Shown: positions 17,352 to 25,777 of the stretch, in pieces
Position numbering within the stretch: the stretch's first letter is position 1
How the letters are laid out: every line of letters begins with the position of its first letter
NCBI RefSeq assembly: GCF_038397745.1
Contig: NZ_CP151636.1
Span: forward strand, 3,844,001-3,908,000
DNA: 64,000 bases
Direction: 5' to 3'
DNA from: Microbacterium sp. LWH11-1.2
GTDB lineage: Bacteria > Actinomycetota > Actinomycetes > Actinomycetales > Microbacteriaceae
Position numbers and translations under genes: made by a program
Notes under the pieces: generated by a model
What the model was told of the DNA's origin: nothing
Database searches by the model: none
Seen by the model: only the letters and a program-made list of their open reading frames with translations

Positions 17352-17882
17352 TCAGAACCCGAGGCACATCACGGCGACTCCCGCCGCCATGGCCCAGGAC
17401 TCGGTCGTGAGCAGGCGCGCGGTGCGCCCGTGGTGCACCGGCTCGATGACCCATTCCGCGACGACCGTCCACAGCACGACGCTGATCACCCCGACCACGA
17501 CGACGACCGAGAGCAGCCCCGACAGCCCCTGGCCATGACCGTGACCTGCCACGGCGGCGGCCTGGCCGGTCGACGCGCTCTCGAAGGAGCAGATCGCCAT
17601 CACCAGCGACACGAGCGCGCGGTGGCAGCACGTGGCGGCGGCCGGCGTTCCACGGACCCCCATGGTCCCGAGCATCGCGGAGAGCAGCAGCACCGCACCG
17701 AGGATCAGGCCGAGGACGGGACCGCCCTCGCCGACCGCCACCAGCAGCATCACCGCCGCCATCACGAGAGCCGACTGCCTGCCCTGCCAGGGCACGGAGC
17801 GCCACGCGGCCACGCAGGCCGCGGCCGAGACGATCGCCGCCGCGGCCATCAGCCACGGCGCCGCCGGCAGGAGATGCTCCAC
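17352..17882 (-). CDS. Uncharacterised integral membrane protein
   Basis: A 176-residue protein with about five hydrophobic helices (WLMAAAAIVSAAACVAAW, ALVMAAVMLLVAVG, LGLILGAVLLLSAMLG, LSVVVVVGVISVVLWTVV, SWAMAAGVAVMCLGF). A Cys pair (ATCCHRA), a further Cys in AICSFES and a loop with alternating His (AGHGHGQG) are possible metal ligands. I do not recognise the family. Its GTG start is preceded by TATACT and six bases (leaderless), and the palindromic operator at 17895-17910 lies directly behind that -10 box. The same operator type precedes the copper amine oxidase, so a role tied to amine or copper handling is plausible. Confidence 0.6.
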   Translation of the reverse strand: MEHLLPAAPWLMAAAAIVSAAACVAAWRSVPWQGRQSALVMAAVMLLVAVGEGGPVLGLILGAVLLLSAMLGTMGVRGTPAAATCCHRALVSLVMAICSFESASTGQAAAVAGHGHGQGLSGLLSVVVVVGVISVVLWTVVAEWVIEPVHHGRTARLLTTESWAMAAGVAVMCLGF

Positions 17883-17888
17883 CCGCGA

Positions 17889-17894
17889 AGTATA
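17889..17894 (-). promoter_or_regulatory. Leaderless -10 box for the membrane protein gene
   Basis: TATACT on the minus strand, six bases (TCGCGG), then the GTG start of the membrane protein. The TetR-type operator begins at the next base (17895), placing it between the -10 and -35 positions. Confidence 0.6.
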
Positions 17895-17910
17895 TTGATC
17901 GAGCGCTCAA
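17895..17910. promoter_or_regulatory. Palindromic operator 1 (TetR-type)
   Basis: TTGATCG-AG-CGCTCAA is a 16-base inverted repeat with one mismatch, in the divergent region between the membrane protein (start 17882) and the TetR gene (start 17948). A matching element of the same length and centre spacing lies upstream of the amine oxidase at 18601. TetR proteins often bind such sites and repress both themselves and a neighbour. Confidence 0.7.
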
Positions 17911-17947
17911 GATAGCTATACCCCCTCGGATGCGACAGGATGTGAAC

Positions 17948-18532
17948 GTGCCCCGCATCGTCGATCACGATGAGCGCCGCCGGCAGATCGCCGAGGCGCT
18001 GCTGACCGTCGCCGCCCGCGACGGTCACGAGAACGTGTCGTCGCGCGCGGTCGCGAAGGAGCTCGGCGTGGCGACCGGATCGCTCTGGCACTACTTCGAC
18101 GGGTTCGACGACGTCGTGCGCGCCGCCGCCGCCGAGGTCACCCGTCGCACCGACACGCGGATCGCCGACGCCACCGCGGGCCTGCGCGGCCTGCCCCGAC
18201 TGCACGCGCTCATGCGCGAGGTCCTCCCGGTCGACGAGCGCACCCGCAGCGAAGCGCATGTGGTCGTCGGATTCTGGGGGCGCGTCGCCACCCTCGAGAC
18301 GACGCCGGATGCCGGGGCACCCACCCTCGCGACATGGCAGGACAGCATCCGCTCCTCCCTCGAGGAGGCGGTCGCCGATGGCACGCTCCGCGCCGAGACC
18401 CCGCAGGATGCCGTGATGGCCCTGCTGCGCTCGATCACCTACGGCCAGCAGGTGGTCGAGGTCACCGAGCCTCAGCCGGCCTCGGCGCACCTGGCCGTGC
18501 TCGAGGGCATCCTCGCCCCCTGGCGCGCCTGA
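17948..18532 (+). CDS. TetR-family regulator, likely of amine oxidase
   Basis: A 194-residue TetR protein: RRRQIAEALLTVAARDGHEN, then VSSRAVAKELGVATGSLWHYFDGFDDVV is a complete helix-turn-helix domain; the rest is ligand-binding. I chose the GTG at 17948 since CAGGA lies seven bases upstream and the resulting PRIVDHDERRR matches the start of the other TetR (1235-1822); an in-frame ATG at 17930 would add six residues. It lies between two copies of one palindrome and ends about 100 bases before the copper amine oxidase, so it probably represses itself, the divergent membrane protein and the oxidase, with an amine or aldehyde as inducer. Confidence 0.85.
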   Translation: MPRIVDHDERRRQIAEALLTVAARDGHENVSSRAVAKELGVATGSLWHYFDGFDDVVRAAAAEVTRRTDTRIADATAGLRGLPRLHALMREVLPVDERTRSEAHVVVGFWGRVATLETTPDAGAPTLATWQDSIRSSLEEAVADGTLRAETPQDAVMALLRSITYGQQVVEVTEPQPASAHLAVLEGILAPWRA

Positions 18533-18600
18533 TCCGCACCGCCGCGGCCCGGGTCTTGTGACGCCGGGCGTTCCGTCGTACGATCGTGCCAACCCGTTTA

Positions 18601-18616
18601 TTGAGCACTTGCTCGA
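18601..18616. promoter_or_regulatory. Palindromic operator 2 (TetR-type)
   Basis: TTGAGCA-CT-TGCTCGA is a 16-base inverted repeat with one mismatch, 17 bases upstream of the copper amine oxidase start. Aligned with operator 1 it shares TTGA at the left, GCTC at the right and the flanking TA before and ATAG after. The shared pattern is direct evidence for one regulator acting at both sites. Confidence 0.72.
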
Positions 18617-18633
18617 AAATAGTGAGGTCGACG

Positions 18634-20619
18634 ATGTCCCACCACCCGCAGCCCGTCTCGATCGAGAAGATCGCCGTCCCGCATCCGCTCGATCCGCTCA
18701 CCGGCCCGGAGATCGCCGCCGCCCGCGCCGTCCTCGACGCCGCCGGCCTCATGACCGAGACCACGCGCGTGCCGATGCTGCTCCCCGACGAGCCGACGAA
18801 GCAGGAGCGCGCCGCCTGGCATCCCGGGGCGCCGATCGACCGGCGAGTCGACGTCACGCTGCTCGACATCGCCACCGGCGTCGCCACCGAGGTCATCGTG
18901 TCGATCACCCGCGGCGAGGTCCTCCGCACCGAGCGGGTGCCCAACGACGCGCCGCCCTACGGCCAGCCGCAGTATCTGTTCGAGGAGTACGAGCGCGCCG
19001 AGACGATCGCGAAGGCCTCGCCCGAGTGGCAGGCCGCGATGACGCGCCGCGGCCTCGCCGACCACATGGCGCTGGCGTTCTGCGGTCCGCTCGCCCCGGG
19101 ATACACCGGCCGCGCCGACGAGGTCGGCCGCCGCATCATCCGCTCCCTCACGTTCCTCAAGAACGACGAGGCCGACTCCCCCTGGGCGCACCCCGTCGAG
19201 GGACTGATCGTGCACATCGACCTCACGACGAACAGCGTCATCCGGGTCGAGGACCACGGCGATGTACCGGTCCCCGCCGGACACGGCAACTACTACCCCG
19301 AGGCGCAGGGAGCCGCGCGCACGACCCTCAAGCCCATCGAGATCACCCAGCCCGAGGGGCCGAGCTTCACGGTCACAGGCTCCCTCGTCGAGTGGGAGGG
19401 CTGGTCGATGCGCGTGGACTTCAACGCCCGCGAAGGCCTCGTGCTGCACGACGTCTCGTTCGGCGGACGCTCGGTGCTGAGCAGGGCGAGCGTGCCGGAG
19501 ATGGTCGTGCCGTACGGCGACACCGCACCGGGACGCTTCTGGATCAGCTACTTCGACGCCGGCGAGTACCTCCTCGGCAAGAACGCCAACCACCTCGAGC
19601 TCGGCTGCGACTGCCTCGGCGTCATCCGCTACCTCGACGGCCATGTGGCCGACGATCACGGCAACCCGGTGCGCATCCCGAACGTGATCTGCATGCACGA
19701 AGAGGACTACGGCATCCTCTGGAAGCACACCGACCTCTCCGGCCGCTCCGACGTGCGCCGCTCGCGCCGCTTCGTCGTGTCGTACTTCTCGACGATCGGC
19801 AACTACGACTACGGCTTCTACTGGAACTTCTCCCTCGACGGCTCGATCGAGGTCGTCGCGAAGGCCACCGGCATCGTCTTCGCCGCAGCCGGCGAGCCCG
19901 GCGTGCGGCAGAAGCACGCGACCGAGCTCGCACCCGGCGTCTTCGCCCCGGTGCACCAGCATCTGTTCTGCGCCCGACTCGACGTCGCGATCGACGGAGA
20001 CGACAACCGACTTCTCGAGATCGACGCCCAGCGCGTGCCGATGGGTCCGGACAACCCCTTCGGCAACGCGTTCACCTGGTCGGAGACGCTCCTCGCGACG
20101 GAGCAGGCAGCGCAACGCGAGGCCGACACGTCGGTCGCGCGCGTCTGGGAGGTGCAGAGCGCCACGCGGACCAACCGGGTGGGCCGCCCCACCGCGTATC
20201 ACCTGATCCCCGAGCCGACCGCTCTGCTGATGGCCGATCCGGAGTCGTCGGTCGCCGCACGTGCCGCCTTCGCCACGAAGCACCTCTGGGCGACGCGGCA
20301 CGAGCCGGGGCAGATCTGGCCCGCGGGTCGCTACCCGAACGCGCATCAGGGCGGGGCGGGGCTGCCGGAGTACTCGGCGGGCGATCGCTCGATCGACGGC
20401 GAGGACATCGTGCTCTGGCACACGTTCGGGCTCACGCACTTCCCCCGCCCCGAGGACTGGCCCATCATGCCCGTCGACTACGCGGGCTTCTGGTTCAAGC
20501 CGAACGGCTTCCTCGACCAGAACCCCGCGATGGACGTGCCGGAGTCCTCACAGGCGCATGCCGCTCCGGCGGCGGAGGGATGCTGCGGCGGAGGCGACGC
20601 CTGCAGCTGCGGTCACTGA
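18634..20619 (+). CDS. Copper-containing primary amine oxidase
   Basis: A 661-residue quinoprotein oxidising primary amines to aldehyde, ammonia and H2O2. The topaquinone precursor is Tyr391 in TIGNYDYGF; catalytic base Asp308 in YFDAGEY; copper ligands His441 and His443 (HQHLFC) and His602 (LTHFPRPEDW). All sit about ten residues beyond the positions I recall for Arthrobacter phenylethylamine oxidase. No signal peptide is seen. The C-terminus carries a Cys-rich tail, CCGGGDACSCGH, beyond the oxidase fold. The ATG follows GTGAGG, with a TetR-type operator 17 bases upstream. Aryl-alkyl amines such as phenylethylamine or tyramine are likely substrates given the paa genes in the window. Confidence 0.95.
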   Translation: MSHHPQPVSIEKIAVPHPLDPLTGPEIAAARAVLDAAGLMTETTRVPMLLPDEPTKQERAAWHPGAPIDRRVDVTLLDIATGVATEVIVSITRGEVLRTERVPNDAPPYGQPQYLFEEYERAETIAKASPEWQAAMTRRGLADHMALAFCGPLAPGYTGRADEVGRRIIRSLTFLKNDEADSPWAHPVEGLIVHIDLTTNSVIRVEDHGDVPVPAGHGNYYPEAQGAARTTLKPIEITQPEGPSFTVTGSLVEWEGWSMRVDFNAREGLVLHDVSFGGRSVLSRASVPEMVVPYGDTAPGRFWISYFDAGEYLLGKNANHLELGCDCLGVIRYLDGHVADDHGNPVRIPNVICMHEEDYGILWKHTDLSGRSDVRRSRRFVVSYFSTIGNYDYGFYWNFSLDGSIEVVAKATGIVFAAAGEPGVRQKHATELAPGVFAPVHQHLFCARLDVAIDGDDNRLLEIDAQRVPMGPDNPFGNAFTWSETLLATEQAAQREADTSVARVWEVQSATRTNRVGRPTAYHLIPEPTALLMADPESSVAARAAFATKHLWATRHEPGQIWPAGRYPNAHQGGAGLPEYSAGDRSIDGEDIVLWHTFGLTHFPRPEDWPIMPVDYAGFWFKPNGFLDQNPAMDVPESSQAHAAPAAEGCCGGGDACSCGH

Positions 20620-20635
20620 ACGCGACCGCATCCCG

Positions 20636-21571
20636 TCAGGCGAGCGCGGCGATCGCGTCGCGGAGGATGCCGTCGGCGTCGACGAGCGCGGATGCCGCGG
20701 CCTCGGGCGACGCGTCGACGGCGAGCATCAGCAGGGCGAGCTTCACCGAGCCGTCGGCGGCACGGAGCGCCTCCGACGCGGCGTCGACGCCGACGCCGGC
20801 CAGCTGCGACACCGTGCGGATGGACCGGGCGTGCAGCTTCTCGTTGGTGGCGAGCAGGTCGACCATGACCCCGCGATAGGTCTTGCCGAGCTTGATCATC
20901 GACAGCGTGGTGAGCATGTTCACCACGAGCTTCTGCGCGGTGCCGGACTTCAGCCGTGTGGATCCCGAGATGAACTCGGGTCCGGTGACCACCTCGATCG
21001 CGATCTCGGCGGCCGCGCCGATGGCGGAGTCGGCATTCGAGGCGATCGCGACCGTCAGCGCGCCGAGCCCCCGCGCGTACTCCAGCCCGCCGACGACGTA
21101 GGGCGTCCGCCCGGATGCCGAGATGCCGACGACCGTGTCGCTCGCGGACAGGTCGAGGTCGCGCAGCGATGCGGCGGCCGCCTCGTCGTCGTCCTCCGCG
21201 TTCTCGACGGCGGACCGGATCGCGGTCTCGCCCCCGGCGATCAGCCCCACGACCATCGAGGGGTCCGTCCCGAAGGTGGGAGGGCACTCGCTCGCGTCGA
21301 GCACGCCGATGCGTCCTGCGGTTCCCGCACCGATGTAGATGAGCCGTCCGCCGCGGCGGAACCGCGCGGTGATCCCGTCGATCGCGGAGGCGATCTCGGT
21401 GGCGCGCTCCGCGACCGCGGCCGGGACGCGGCGGTCCTCGGCGTTCATGCGCCGGATGAGCTCGGCGGTGTCGAGCAGGTCGAGGTCGCCGCGCTCCGTG
21501 GTCGACGCCTCGGTGTCGAGGCTCTCGAGCACCGAGAGCAGGGCGGTCAGTCGGGCGTCGTCATTCGGCAC
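20636..21571 (-). CDS. murQ: N-acetylmuramic acid 6-phosphate etherase
   Basis: A 311-residue cytoplasmic lyase that removes lactate from MurNAc-6-phosphate to give GlcNAc-6-phosphate during cell-wall recycling. The SIS fold shows IYIGAGTAGRIGVLDASECPPTFG, with the catalytic Glu in SECPPT, then VVGISASGRTPYVVGGL and the MurQ block EFISGSTRLKSGTAQKLVVNMLTT. The likely start is the GTG at 21569-21571, which overlaps the end of the kinase gene by 11 bases, so the two are coupled. It ends 16 bases from the convergent amine oxidase. Confidence 0.95.
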   Translation of the reverse strand: MPNDDARLTALLSVLESLDTEASTTERGDLDLLDTAELIRRMNAEDRRVPAAVAERATEIASAIDGITARFRRGGRLIYIGAGTAGRIGVLDASECPPTFGTDPSMVVGLIAGGETAIRSAVENAEDDDEAAAASLRDLDLSASDTVVGISASGRTPYVVGGLEYARGLGALTVAIASNADSAIGAAAEIAIEVVTGPEFISGSTRLKSGTAQKLVVNMLTTLSMIKLGKTYRGVMVDLLATNEKLHARSIRTVSQLAGVGVDAASEALRAADGSVKLALLMLAVDASPEAAASALVDADGILRDAIAALA

Positions 21572-22451
21572 GGTGCACGAACCTTTCGTGGGGAAGATCG
21601 ACACGGCGCGCGAGGAGCAGCGCGCCGTCGAGAGCGGTGCCGGCTGCGGGGACGGTCTGCCGTCCTGCCGCCTGCAGCGCGGAGACCAGGGCGGCACGGA
21701 ACCAGGCGTGCTGGGTGAGCCCGCCGTGGAGCGCGACCGTGAGCGTGCGGGACGAGGCGGCGACCGCGGAAGCGGTGAGCAGCCGCACCGCGTCGTCGAC
21801 GATCTCGCCGGCCACGCGATCGCCTGCGGCCGCGGAGTCGAGCACCAGCGGGGCGAAGGTCGCGAGCCGCCGCGCGAGCGGTTCGGGATCCGCCAGCCAG
21901 CCGATGACGTCGGATGCCGTGCCGATCCGCGCCTCGATCGCCGGGGTGAGCACGGTGTCGGGCGACAGACCCGCGGATGCGCGGAGCACCGCGCGCAGGG
22001 CCTCCCGGCCGAGCCAGGACCCGCTCCCGAAGTCGCCGAGCTCGGGCCCCCATCCGTCGACGAGCCTGGCGCCGTCGGCATCGATGCCGAGTGCCGCGGC
22101 GCCGGTGCCGGCGATGAGGAGCACGCCCTCCCCGCCCGCGAGCGCACCGGCGTGCGCGGCGACGACGTCGGACGCGACGGCGACCCTGGCGTGCGTCGTC
22201 GTCGCCAGAGCGGCGGCCAGCTGTCGGGCTGCGCCGGGGGCGCTCCATGCGCCGGCGGCGCCGACTCCGACGAGGTCGATGGGGCCGTCGTCCGCCCGCA
22301 GCAGAGGCAGGATGGCGGCGGTCGCCGCGTTCACGCCGTCGGCCGCGGCGAGGCCGGGGGCGCCCACGCCCTCGCGGACCACGTCGCCGGACGAGACACG
22401 GCACCGGGACTTGCCGAGATCGACGGCGACGGCGGGGCGCGGGGAACTCAT
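21561..22451 (-). CDS. BadF/NagK-type amino-sugar kinase
   Basis: A 296-residue ASKHA-fold kinase. The phosphate-1 motif is AVDLGKSRCR, phosphate-2 is GVLLIAGTGAAALGID, and GWGPELGDFGSGSWLGREALRAVL is the BadF/BcrA-type block; VALHGGLTQHAWF is the adenosine motif. With MurQ downstream and an RpiR regulator divergent, phosphorylation of MurNAc or GlcNAc from peptidoglycan turnover is the likely role. The ATG lacks a ribosome site and is preceded by TAGACT and six bases, so the operon mRNA is probably leaderless. Confidence 0.88.
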   Translation of the reverse strand: MSSPRPAVAVDLGKSRCRVSSGDVVREGVGAPGLAAADGVNAATAAILPLLRADDGPIDLVGVGAAGAWSAPGAARQLAAALATTTHARVAVASDVVAAHAGALAGGEGVLLIAGTGAAALGIDADGARLVDGWGPELGDFGSGSWLGREALRAVLRASAGLSPDTVLTPAIEARIGTASDVIGWLADPEPLARRLATFAPLVLDSAAAGDRVAGEIVDDAVRLLTASAVAASSRTLTVALHGGLTQHAWFRAALVSALQAAGRQTVPAAGTALDGALLLARRVDLPHERFVHRAE

Positions 22452-22457
22452 GAAAAT

Positions 22458-22495
22458 AGTCTACGCAGAAGCGACTAATCGTGGAACAATTGTTC
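22458..22495 (-). promoter_or_regulatory. Leaderless promoter with 12-base perfect palindrome (RpiR operator)
   Basis: On the minus strand, TAGACT (22463-22458) plus six bases precede the kinase ATG. GAACAATTGTTC (22484-22495) is a perfect palindrome covering the -35 position of that promoter and lying 30 bases before the divergent RpiR gene. It is the best candidate for the RpiR/MurR binding site, controlling both directions. Confidence 0.65.
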
Positions 22496-22524
22496 ATCCG
22501 GCCGTTTCCGAGCCCAGGAGGGGC

Positions 22525-23385
22525 ATGAGCATCCAGACGACCATCGCGACGGCCGCCGAGACCCTTCCGCCCTCGCTCGCTCGGATCGCCCGCGTCATCG
22601 CCGACGATCCCACCACCGCCGTCGAGAGCACGATCTCCGAACTCGCCGCTCTCTGCGACACCTCGGTCGCCTCTGTCGTGCGCTTCTGCCGCGTCATCGG
22701 CCTTCGCGGCTACGCCGCACTGCGGATGGCGCTGGCCGCCGAGCTCGGGCGCGAGTCCGTGCAGTTCAACGCCCCCGCCGGTTTCGGCTCCGAGATCGCC
22801 ACGGGCGACACCCTTCCGGATGCCGTCGGCAAGATCGCGGCGCTCGAGCTGCTCGCGATCGAGGAGACGATCGGGAATCTCGACTTCGACGTGCTGGCTG
22901 CGGCCGTGGAGGCGATCGATCAGGCGGACCGCATCCTGCTCTTCGGCGTCGGCGCGAGCCGCCTGGTCGCCGACGACCTCGGACACAAGCTCCTCCGGAT
23001 CGGGCGCTCGGCGATCGTGCTGTCCGACGCGCACGAGGCGAGCGCCGCGGCGTCGCTCAGCGCGACGAGAGCGGTCGCGATCGGGTTCTCGAACTCGGGG
23101 TCGACGAGGGAGACGCTGCGGTTCCTGCAGGCGGCGCACGGCGCCGGCACGACGACGGTCGGAGTCACGAGCGTCGTCGACTCCCCTCTCGCCCGCGAAT
23201 CGGACCATGCCCTGTTCACCCACGCGCGCGAACCCCGTTTCCGGGCGGGAGCCATGGTCAGCCGCATCGCCCAGCTCGCGCTCGTCGACTGCCTCTTCGT
23301 CGGCGTCGCCCAGCGTCGCCACGCCCACACGGTGCACGCGCTCCAGCGCACGGCCGACGCAGCCAGGGCGCTCCGCGACGAGTGA
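22525..23385 (+). CDS. RpiR/MurR-family transcriptional regulator
   Basis: A 286-residue regulator. The N-terminal RpiR helix-turn-helix is LARIARVIADDPTTAVESTISELAALCDTSVASVVRFCRVIGL; the C-terminal SIS domain has ILLFGVGASRLVADDLGHKLLRIG and GFSNSGSTRETLRFL, which bind phosphosugars. The ATG follows CAGGAGGGG. Divergent placement next to murQ and the sugar kinase indicates control of MurNAc/GlcNAc salvage, with MurNAc-6-P or GlcNAc-6-P as the probable signal. Confidence 0.93.
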   Translation: MSIQTTIATAAETLPPSLARIARVIADDPTTAVESTISELAALCDTSVASVVRFCRVIGLRGYAALRMALAAELGRESVQFNAPAGFGSEIATGDTLPDAVGKIAALELLAIEETIGNLDFDVLAAAVEAIDQADRILLFGVGASRLVADDLGHKLLRIGRSAIVLSDAHEASAAASLSATRAVAIGFSNSGSTRETLRFLQAAHGAGTTTVGVTSVVDSPLARESDHALFTHAREPRFRAGAMVSRIAQLALVDCLFVGVAQRRHAHTVHALQRTADAARALRDE

Positions 23386-23402
23386 CGTCGGCCGCGGCGC
23401 CG

Positions 23403-24524
23403 TCAGTGCGCCGACGCCGCTTCAGGAGCGGGGGCGGGGGTCCGGGGCGACCCGGTCGAGCTCGCCGTGCGCAGGAACACGATGATCCAGCTGAAGATCA
23501 GCACGGCCGCGATGAGCTCCACCGCCGTGAGGTTGTAGTAGCCGACGACGAAGAACACCGCCAGCAGCACGATGACCAGCACGTACACCCAGCCGAAGAC
23601 GACGAAGACGCGGGGGATGCTGCGCAGGAACCACGGAAGCCCGACCACGACCACCGCGAACACCACCGTCATGCCGGTCGCCACCGTGTTGTGCACGAGG
23701 AAGAACTCGTCGACGGGGAAGATGCCCACGCACGCGAGGAAGACGCCCAGCAGGATCAGGCCTCCCCGAACGACGAACCGGCCGCGGCGGTCGATCGGAT
23801 CCGATGCCGGCAGGCCGGCCGTGGCGTAGCGCGAGATCGTCGTCACCATGACGCCGGCGATGATGAGCGTGATGTTGAAGGCGAGCGAGGCGCTGTTGGT
23901 GCTCATCCCGAGCGCCGAGAGGTTGTCGCGCCACCAGTGCGGATCGCTCGACGCGAGCATGCTGGCGAAGGCGCCGACGACGAGGAACACCGCGAGCACG
24001 AGAGACAGGACCGTCGGCGTGAGCGCGACGGCGCTGAGGAAGGAGACGTAGCCGGTCAGGGCGAAGGCCACGGCCACGAGCACCGCGCCGGGGAACGCGA
24101 ACACCGGGGCATCCGTGAAGCTCCGCTCGAGCAGCTCCGCGATCCCGATCCAGCCGAGGTAGGCGATCGCCGCGTGGGCGAAGGCGATCGCGACGAGGTC
24201 GTACCACCGCAGCCGGTCACCCGGCACGCTGAAGCCGTCGCGAAGCCCGTCGGCGTCCGGCTCCGCCGGCCGCACCGCCAGGCGTCCCACCACGAAGGCG
24301 ATGACCGCCGTGACGGCTCCCCCGACCGCCGCGAAGACGCCGATGGAGCCGGAGCCGCTGATCGCGAGCTCACGACCCCAGAAGACCGGCAGTCCGATCG
24401 CGAAGCCCAACACCAGGAAGGCCGCGCCCACGATGAGCGCCGTCGCCTCGAAGACGGCATCCGATCTGTCCGCTCCCCGCACCTGCCGCAGGACGAGCAG
24501 GATCCTGTCACCGAGAGCTTTCAT
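23403..24524 (-). CDS. DUF998-type integral membrane protein
   Basis: A 373-residue protein with about ten hydrophobic segments. The central block WWRDNLSALGMSTNSASLAFNITLIIAGVMVTTISRYA and the following VGIFPVDEFFLVHNTVATGMTVVFAV fit DUF998 proteins, whose function is unknown. The start at MKALGDR is chosen for GGAGGA ten bases upstream. It ends in a Pro/Ala-rich cytoplasmic tail. Convergent with the RpiR gene and divergent from the AraC gene; neither neighbour explains its role. Confidence 0.75.
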   Translation of the reverse strand: MKALGDRILLVLRQVRGADRSDAVFEATALIVGAAFLVLGFAIGLPVFWGRELAISGSGSIGVFAAVGGAVTAVIAFVVGRLAVRPAEPDADGLRDGFSVPGDRLRWYDLVAIAFAHAAIAYLGWIGIAELLERSFTDAPVFAFPGAVLVAVAFALTGYVSFLSAVALTPTVLSLVLAVFLVVGAFASMLASSDPHWWRDNLSALGMSTNSASLAFNITLIIAGVMVTTISRYATAGLPASDPIDRRGRFVVRGGLILLGVFLACVGIFPVDEFFLVHNTVATGMTVVFAVVVVGLPWFLRSIPRVFVVFGWVYVLVIVLLAVFFVVGYYNLTAVELIAAVLIFSWIIVFLRTASSTGSPRTPAPAPEAASAH

Positions 24525-24638
24525 CGTCCATCCTCCGGTCACATCCTAGGAGCAGTGCTGTGCGGCCGCCGCCGGTGATAACATCGCGGAACGGATCGTA
24601 TACAACGTCGTCGTTCCACCATCCCGAGGTGATCAGTC

Positions 24639-25604
24639 ATGAACGGTGCATTCGCTGCCCCCGTCGCCCCTGCCGAGTCGGTGTCGTCGCTCATCGCGCG
24701 CAACATCAGCGAGTTCCGCGCTGCCGTCTCCCAGTCCTTCGTCCCTCTGCAGGTGTCCAGCGACGGCCCCGATCACTTCCGCGGCGTCATCCGCGGCGCG
24801 TCCGTCGATGAGGTGCACGTGACGGAGGTGCGTGCGACGTCGCACGTCGTCGAGCGCACGCCCGAGCTGATCGCCCGCGGCGACCGCTCCTACTTCAAGG
24901 TGAGCCTGATGCTCGCCGGCACCGGCCTGCTCATCCAGGACGACCGCGAGGCCGTGCTGCACCCCGGCGACCTCGCCGTGTACGACACGGATCGCCCGTA
25001 CTCCCTCGTCTTCGACCAGGACTTCCGCACGATGGTCGTGATGTTCCCGAAGCACCTGATCAGTCTGCCGTCCGACATGATCGGCCAGCTCACCGCGGTC
25101 CGGATCTCCGGCCAGGAGGGCCTCGGCGGTATGGTCGTGCCGTATCTGACGCAGCTCGCCGGAAACCTCGACCAGCTCGCCGGCACCACGGGCGCCCGCC
25201 TCGCGCACAGCGCCCTCGACCTCGTGACGACCGTGTTCACGCGCGAGCTCGGACTCGACGAGGTCTCCGCCGACCCGCATCGCGCGCTTGTGCAGCGCAT
25301 CCGCTCGTACATCGACCGCAACCTGGCGTCGACCGACCTCGGCCCCGCGACGATCGCCGCGGCTCATTTCATCTCCACCCGTCACCTGCACGGGCTCTTC
25401 CAGGAGCAGGGGGTCACCGTCTCGACGTGGATCCGCACCCGTCGCCTCGAGCAGTGCCGACGCGACCTGCTCGACCCGATGCTCGCCGACCGCCCCGTCG
25501 CCGCGATCGCGGCCCGCTGGGGTTTCGTGGATGCCGCGCACTTCAGCCGCGCGTTCAAGGCGGCATTCGGGGTCTCCCCGAGCGAGTACCGCGCCGCGCA
25601 CTGA
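24639..25604 (+). CDS. AraC-family regulator, FeaR-like
   Basis: A 321-residue activator. The N-terminal cupin-type ligand domain includes YFKVSLMLAGTGLLIQDDREAVLHPGDLAVYDTDRPYSLVF, and the C-terminal AraC domain has two helix-turn-helix units ending in AIAARWGFVDAAHFSRAFKAAFGVSPSEYR. This architecture is shared with FeaR, which activates amine oxidase and phenylacetaldehyde dehydrogenase genes in E. coli. Here it lies next to a MoaF gene and about 4 kb from the amine oxidase, so amine-responsive activation of the MoaF/Liv set is likely. Confidence 0.88.
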   Translation: MNGAFAAPVAPAESVSSLIARNISEFRAAVSQSFVPLQVSSDGPDHFRGVIRGASVDEVHVTEVRATSHVVERTPELIARGDRSYFKVSLMLAGTGLLIQDDREAVLHPGDLAVYDTDRPYSLVFDQDFRTMVVMFPKHLISLPSDMIGQLTAVRISGQEGLGGMVVPYLTQLAGNLDQLAGTTGARLAHSALDLVTTVFTRELGLDEVSADPHRALVQRIRSYIDRNLASTDLGPATIAAAHFISTRHLHGLFQEQGVTVSTWIRTRRLEQCRRDLLDPMLADRPVAAIAARWGFVDAAHFSRAFKAAFGVSPSEYRAAH

Positions 25605-25736
25605 CGCCGCCGATCGCGGGTCCTTGCCCGGGAGGGCACGCCGGTTGACTCTCGGCGCGCGATGGTGCCCCCGCTCTTGAGCGGATGCCGCGCCGCGGCT
25701 GAGCATGAGGCAAGCGCACCGCGATGACGCGGCGCC

Positions 25737-25754
25737 CGGAGCATCGATGCTCCG
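25737..25754. promoter_or_regulatory. 18-base perfect palindrome upstream of moaF-like gene
   Basis: CGGAGCATCGATGCTCCG is a perfect palindrome whose right end lies 23 bases before the MoaF start. As DNA it could be an operator; as RNA it would hardly form a loop, which favours the DNA reading. I did not find a copy upstream of the second MoaF gene. Confidence 0.6.
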
Positions 25755-25777
25755 CCACGTGCGATGTCAGGACCTCC

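Noticed and set aside
20607..20629. GCGGTC...GACCGC hairpin between amine oxidase and murQ as terminator
   Set aside because: Six-base stem overlapping the oxidase end, without a T-run; chance pairing is likely in this composition.
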